Positions 5,778 to 7,533 of a DNA stretch of 7,533 nt are shown here, piece by piece (position 1 is the stretch's first letter; each line of letters starts with the position of its first letter). Both the position numbers and the translations under genes were made by a program. Source of the stretch: Nitrospinota bacterium (GTDB lineage: Bacteria; UBA8248; JACPRG01); assembly GCA_030740135.1 (NCBI GenBank), contig JASLXW010000196.1:1-7533 (forward strand), in the 5' to 3' direction. The notes beneath the pieces were generated by a model, which ran no database searches, was not told the origin of the DNA, and saw only the letters and a list, made by a program, of their open reading frames with translations.

Positions 5778-5792
5778 TCAAGCGGCCTCCTC
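5766..5792. repeat. Stem-loop across the stop codon of the DUF2007 gene
   Basis: GAGGAGG (5766-5772) pairs with CCTCCTC (5786-5792). After one mismatch, CGCT (5774-5777) pairs with AGCG (5781-5784) around a 3-base loop that is the stop codon TGA on the minus strand. There is no T run after it. It may be a weak 3'-end hairpin of the lipoprotein/DUF2007 message. Confidence 0.35.
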
Positions 5793-6035
5793 CCGGGAAT
5801 CGGGGCGCCTGTCCAGAGATATCAACCGACGCGCCGAATCGAGGAATCCCTGGGGGACGAAGACGCGCACCTCTCCCAATTCATTGGACGTGATCCCATA
5901 CAGGGAACCCACCGACTCGTAGCGTAAAACCACGGGAATCCCTTCGCTTTCCAATCGCGATCGAAGAATCGCCGCTTCCATTTGCCCCTGAACGATGCTC
6001 AGGAGCAAAACCCAATCCTTCTCGGAGTTCCACAT
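5778..6035 (-). CDS. DUF2007-type small protein (putative signal-transducing domain)
   Basis: This is an 85-residue soluble protein. Residues 8-72 follow the DUF2007 pattern: a strand (WVLLLSIV), a helix (GQMEAAILRSRLESEGI), strands with VVLRYESVGSLYG, and the closing VRVFVPQGFLDSARRLI. DUF2007 is a beta-alpha-beta fold annotated only as a putative prokaryotic signal-transducing domain; no reaction is known. The ATG at 6035 is chosen because GGAG lies eight bases upstream. An ATG at 6056 would add seven residues but has no ribosome site, and still longer forms overlap the lipoprotein gene. It follows that gene by 43 bases on the same strand and is probably co-transcribed with it. Confidence 0.75.
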   Translation of the reverse strand: MWNSEKDWVLLLSIVQGQMEAAILRSRLESEGIPVVLRYESVGSLYGITSNELGEVRVFVPQGFLDSARRLISLDRRPDSREEAA

Positions 6036-6078
6036 TCTGAATTCTCCGCTTTCCATCTGCTGGTGGCGGGAATTTGAT

Positions 6079-6528
6079 CTAGTTCCGTTTTCCCGGGGGC
6101 CGCAAGGCCGGGGCGCCCGCATCCTTGGGACCAATGGTGATCTCTACATCCGTGGTCAACGTGCTCCGACTCACGCGGATTAAGGCGCTCCAGCCCTCTT
6201 TGCCGAAATTCATCGAAACGATCCCCTTGGCCTCAATCGCGTTGATCAACCTCCAGGCATGTTTGGGCATTTCCGCTTTAAAGAATTCCACGACTTCCGT
6301 GATCGATTCGCCCCCGTGATAAACCAGGATTCCGGCCTTGAGGCTCCGGGTCTCGAAAATGAATGATTCTCTTGAATCGATCTTCAGCTTGGGATGGACC
6401 GGGACGTCCTCGAACCGGTATTGAGGGGCCAGCGGCTCCGTGCTCTTCTCCGGAGTAAGGGCCGTTGGACACCCAGCCAGAATTAAAGCGACGGACACGG
6501 CCGCCAAAGTCCGGAACAGTCTTGTCAT
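6079..6528 (-). CDS. Small lipoprotein of unknown function
   Basis: The 149-residue product begins MTRLFRTLAAVSVALILAGC, a lipoprotein signal with the lipobox LAGC and acyl-acceptor Cys20. Residue +2 is Pro and not Asp, which by the E. coli Lol rule suggests the outer membrane. The mature part has a conserved-looking globular domain from about 38 to 134: RFEDVPVHPKLKIDSRESFIF, a GILVYHGG strand, an EVVEFFKAEMPKHAWRLI helix region, then alternating strands with SALIRVSRS and DVEITIGP. I recall similar short lipoproteins in deltaproteobacterial and related genomes, but cannot name a family with certainty. The ATG at 6528 is chosen because it gives a clean signal peptide and follows GGAAGGG; a longer reading frame to 6621 adds residues without a signal. 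It is the first gene of a probable pair with the DUF2007 gene. Confidence 0.72.
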   Translation of the reverse strand: MTRLFRTLAAVSVALILAGCPTALTPEKSTEPLAPQYRFEDVPVHPKLKIDSRESFIFETRSLKAGILVYHGGESITEVVEFFKAEMPKHAWRLINAIEAKGIVSMNFGKEGWSALIRVSRSTLTTDVEITIGPKDAGAPALRPPGKRN

Positions 6529-6578
6529 TTCGCGCCCTTCCATCCAAGTCCCAAAACAAGGCCGTGAAAGCCCCCAAC

Positions 6579-6594
6579 GCCGGATGATTCCGGC
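6579..6594. repeat. Short hairpin in the lipoprotein gene leader
   Basis: GCCGGA (6579-6584) and TCCGGC (6589-6594) are exact reverse complements around TGAT. The hairpin lies 50-66 bases upstream of the 6528 start. The same arms occur at 102-121 and 2226-2246. Confidence 0.3.
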
Positions 6595-6612
6595 ACACAG
6601 TGCGTGGGCTTT

Positions 6613-6643
6613 ATGATACATTGGATGACCTAAAGTTCTTCAA
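6613..6643 (-). promoter_or_regulatory. Candidate promoter of the lipoprotein/DUF2007 pair
   Basis: On the minus strand, TTGAAG (6638-6643) is followed after 19 bases by TATCAT (6613-6618), which matches five of six -10 bases. The spacing is longer than ideal. Transcription would start near 6606, about 78 bases before the ATG, and the leader would hold a GCCGGA/TCCGGC hairpin (6579-6594). Confidence 0.3.
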
Positions 6644-6746
6644 GTATCGGGGCCGTTCACAACCTCCACGGGGTCCGGACGGGAACACTCGAACACCCGA
6701 CCTGAGTTAGCACAAAGGAGGATAAACCGCAACTCGATAGTTTGCA

Positions 6747-6800
6747 ATGAATGAAGAGGATAGATTCCTCCCCCCCGGCGTCCGGACGGTTGAGAAGTGA
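6747..6800 (+). CDS. Possible 17-codon leader peptide ahead of the amidase gene
   Basis: This ORF, ATG to TGA, reads MNEEDRFLPPGVRTVEK. Its stop codon (6798-6800) overlaps the proposed GTG start of the amidase gene (6797-6799) as GTGA, a typical translational-coupling junction. A strong Shine-Dalgarno sequence, AAAGGAGG, lies at 6714-6721, but 25 bases from the ATG, which is too far for direct use. The peptide has no similarity that I recognise. It may be a chance ORF. Confidence 0.2.
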   Translation: MNEEDRFLPPGVRTVEK

Positions 6801-7533
6801 GTCCTGATCTGAAATCCCGCATAGAGAAGACGCGAAAGGCGGCACGTAGCGGCCGGGCCTTGCCTTGGCGAGCAAAGATCCGGCTCGTCCTCTTCAGCCT
6901 CTTCTTCGTCCCGGCCGCCTTTTGGGCCGCCCCCGAAATTGGGGTCGCCCAAGCTCCTGATCGCCCGTCCGCGGATGGTCCCGTTGCGCCGCGGAATCCC
7001 CCGCGCGGGGACTCGGTCCGCGAAGAGGATATAGCTAAACCCTCTCGCCGGATGTCCGCCGCGCCTTTGCGCACTGTCATCATCGACCCGGGACATGGGG
7101 GGCGGGACAACGGCATCCGGGGCGCCGGCGGCCTACTTGAGAAAAACGTTGTTCTCACCGTGGCTCGCAAGCTGAGCGTCCTGATTCAAGGGCGAACGGG
7201 GATTCGAGTGGTCCTGACCCGCACGGACGACTACACCCTGCCGCTGTTGGAGCGCACGGCCATTGCCAACCACTCGAAGGGCCAACTCCTGCTCAGCCTC
7301 CATGCCGAAGGATCCTTCCGTCGGGATGATGAAGGGTTTCGGGTGTTCATCCTGGGGCCCGCCGGCGCGGCGGGGACCGGCAAGCCGTCACCGGCGGAGG
7401 CCGTTGGTTTGAAGGCCATGCGCTGGGACGTCGCGCAATCGCCCCACCTGAGCGACAGCGGAAGATTCGCCCGGTTGATCGTTGACGCCTTTAAGCGGGG
7501 AACGGAATTGAGAGGAACCTCGGTGCAAGAGGC
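6797..7533 (+). CDS. N-acetylmuramoyl-L-alanine amidase (Amidase_3), 3' end outside window
   Basis: Amidase_3 enzymes are zinc hydrolases that cut the bond between N-acetylmuramic acid and L-alanine in peptidoglycan, acting in the periplasm. The frame is open from 6794 to the window end; 245 codons are visible from GTG 6797. A hydrophobic export segment (about 28-45, LVLFSLFFVPAAFWAA) is followed by a Pro/Arg-rich linker. The catalytic domain then begins TVIIDPGHGGRDNG (93-106), with zinc ligands His100, Glu115 in LLEKNVV, and His169 in LLSLHAE. LTRTDDYTLPLLERTAIAN (140-158) is typical of the family. The stretch SGRFARLIVDAF near the end is the usual late helix; the second catalytic Glu lies beyond the edge. 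The start is uncertain: GTG 6797 lacks a clean ribosome site, and TTG at 6860 (residue 22) would give a tidier signal peptide. It is divergent from the lipoprotein gene. Confidence 0.85.
   Translation, partial: MSPDLKSRIEKTRKAARSGRALPWRAKIRLVLFSLFFVPAAFWAAPEIGVAQAPDRPSADGPVAPRNPPRGDSVREEDIAKPSRRMSAAPLRTVIIDPGHGGRDNGIRGAGGLLEKNVVLTVARKLSVLIQGRTGIRVVLTRTDDYTLPLLERTAIANHSKGQLLLSLHAEGSFRRDDEGFRVFILGPAGAAGTGKPSPAEAVGLKAMRWDVAQSPHLSDSGRFARLIVDAFKRGTELRGTSVQE

Noticed and set aside
6630..6665. Flagellar sigma-28 promoter (TAAAGTT followed by GCCG)
   Set aside because: The spacing is 13 where 11 is expected, and the second half of the -10 box does not match. No flagellar gene is present.
6640..7170. 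Minus-strand ORF of 176 codons opposite the amidase
   Set aside because: It lies antisense to the clear amidase catalytic motifs and has an Arg/Pro/Ser-rich shadow composition.
1..7533. Novel defence or other multi-gene system, or CRISPR array
   Set aside because: No direct-repeat array, nuclease, helicase, toxin-antitoxin pair or phage gene was found. The genes are metabolic, transport, envelope or stress functions.

Overview
The window is GC-rich bacterial chromosomal DNA. It carries eight genes in a plausible housekeeping and accessory mix, plus a decayed transposase at the left edge. A lipoprotein signal peptide with a lipobox and a secreted peptidoglycan amidase point to a Gram-negative bacterium. 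The rhodanese-first MoeB/ThiF-like protein and the general gene style recall deltaproteobacterial, NC10/Rokubacteria, Nitrospinota or Tectomicrobia-type lineages. That placement is an impression from remembered families and not a measured assignment.

Layout, left to right. Positions 1-136 hold a minus-strand remnant of an IS481/rve-like transposase, with one extra base that breaks the frame. A stretch of about 290 bases follows, with hairpins and a small ORF that has a strong ribosome binding site. Next is a plus-strand gene (425-1603) for a MoeB/ThiF-type adenylyltransferase with an N-terminal rhodanese domain. A strong bidirectional terminator (1633-1668) separates it from a convergent minus-strand OsmC/Ohr-like gene (1695-2165). 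Further right, all on the minus strand, are two tandem MFS transporter genes of exactly 379 codons each (2314-3453 and 3569-4708), the orotate phosphoribosyltransferase gene pyrE (4980-5540), a small DUF2007-type gene (5778-6035) and a small lipoprotein gene (6079-6528). Divergent from these, on the plus strand, a gene for an N-acetylmuramoyl-L-alanine amidase (from about 6797) runs off the right edge.

How the genes work together. No single pathway unites them. MoeB feeds sulfur to ubiquitin-like carrier proteins for molybdopterin or thiamine-type cofactors, and its own rhodanese domain may supply the sulfur. OsmC is a thiol-dependent peroxide or detoxification protein. PyrE makes OMP in pyrimidine synthesis. 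The lipoprotein and DUF2007 genes look like a two-gene operon. The two MFS proteins are 61 % identical by hand count (232 of 379 positions, no gaps), so they arose by tandem duplication; their substrate is unknown.

The more interesting signals are regulatory or evolutionary. They include a palindrome wrapped around the predicted osmC -10 box, a perfect 10-bp inverted repeat ahead of the transporter pair, two TTCG..CGAA palindromes ahead of pyrE, a short leader ORF whose stop overlaps the amidase GTG start, and the repaired-frame transposase fossil. I found no CRISPR array, tRNA, rRNA or convincing novel multi-gene system.
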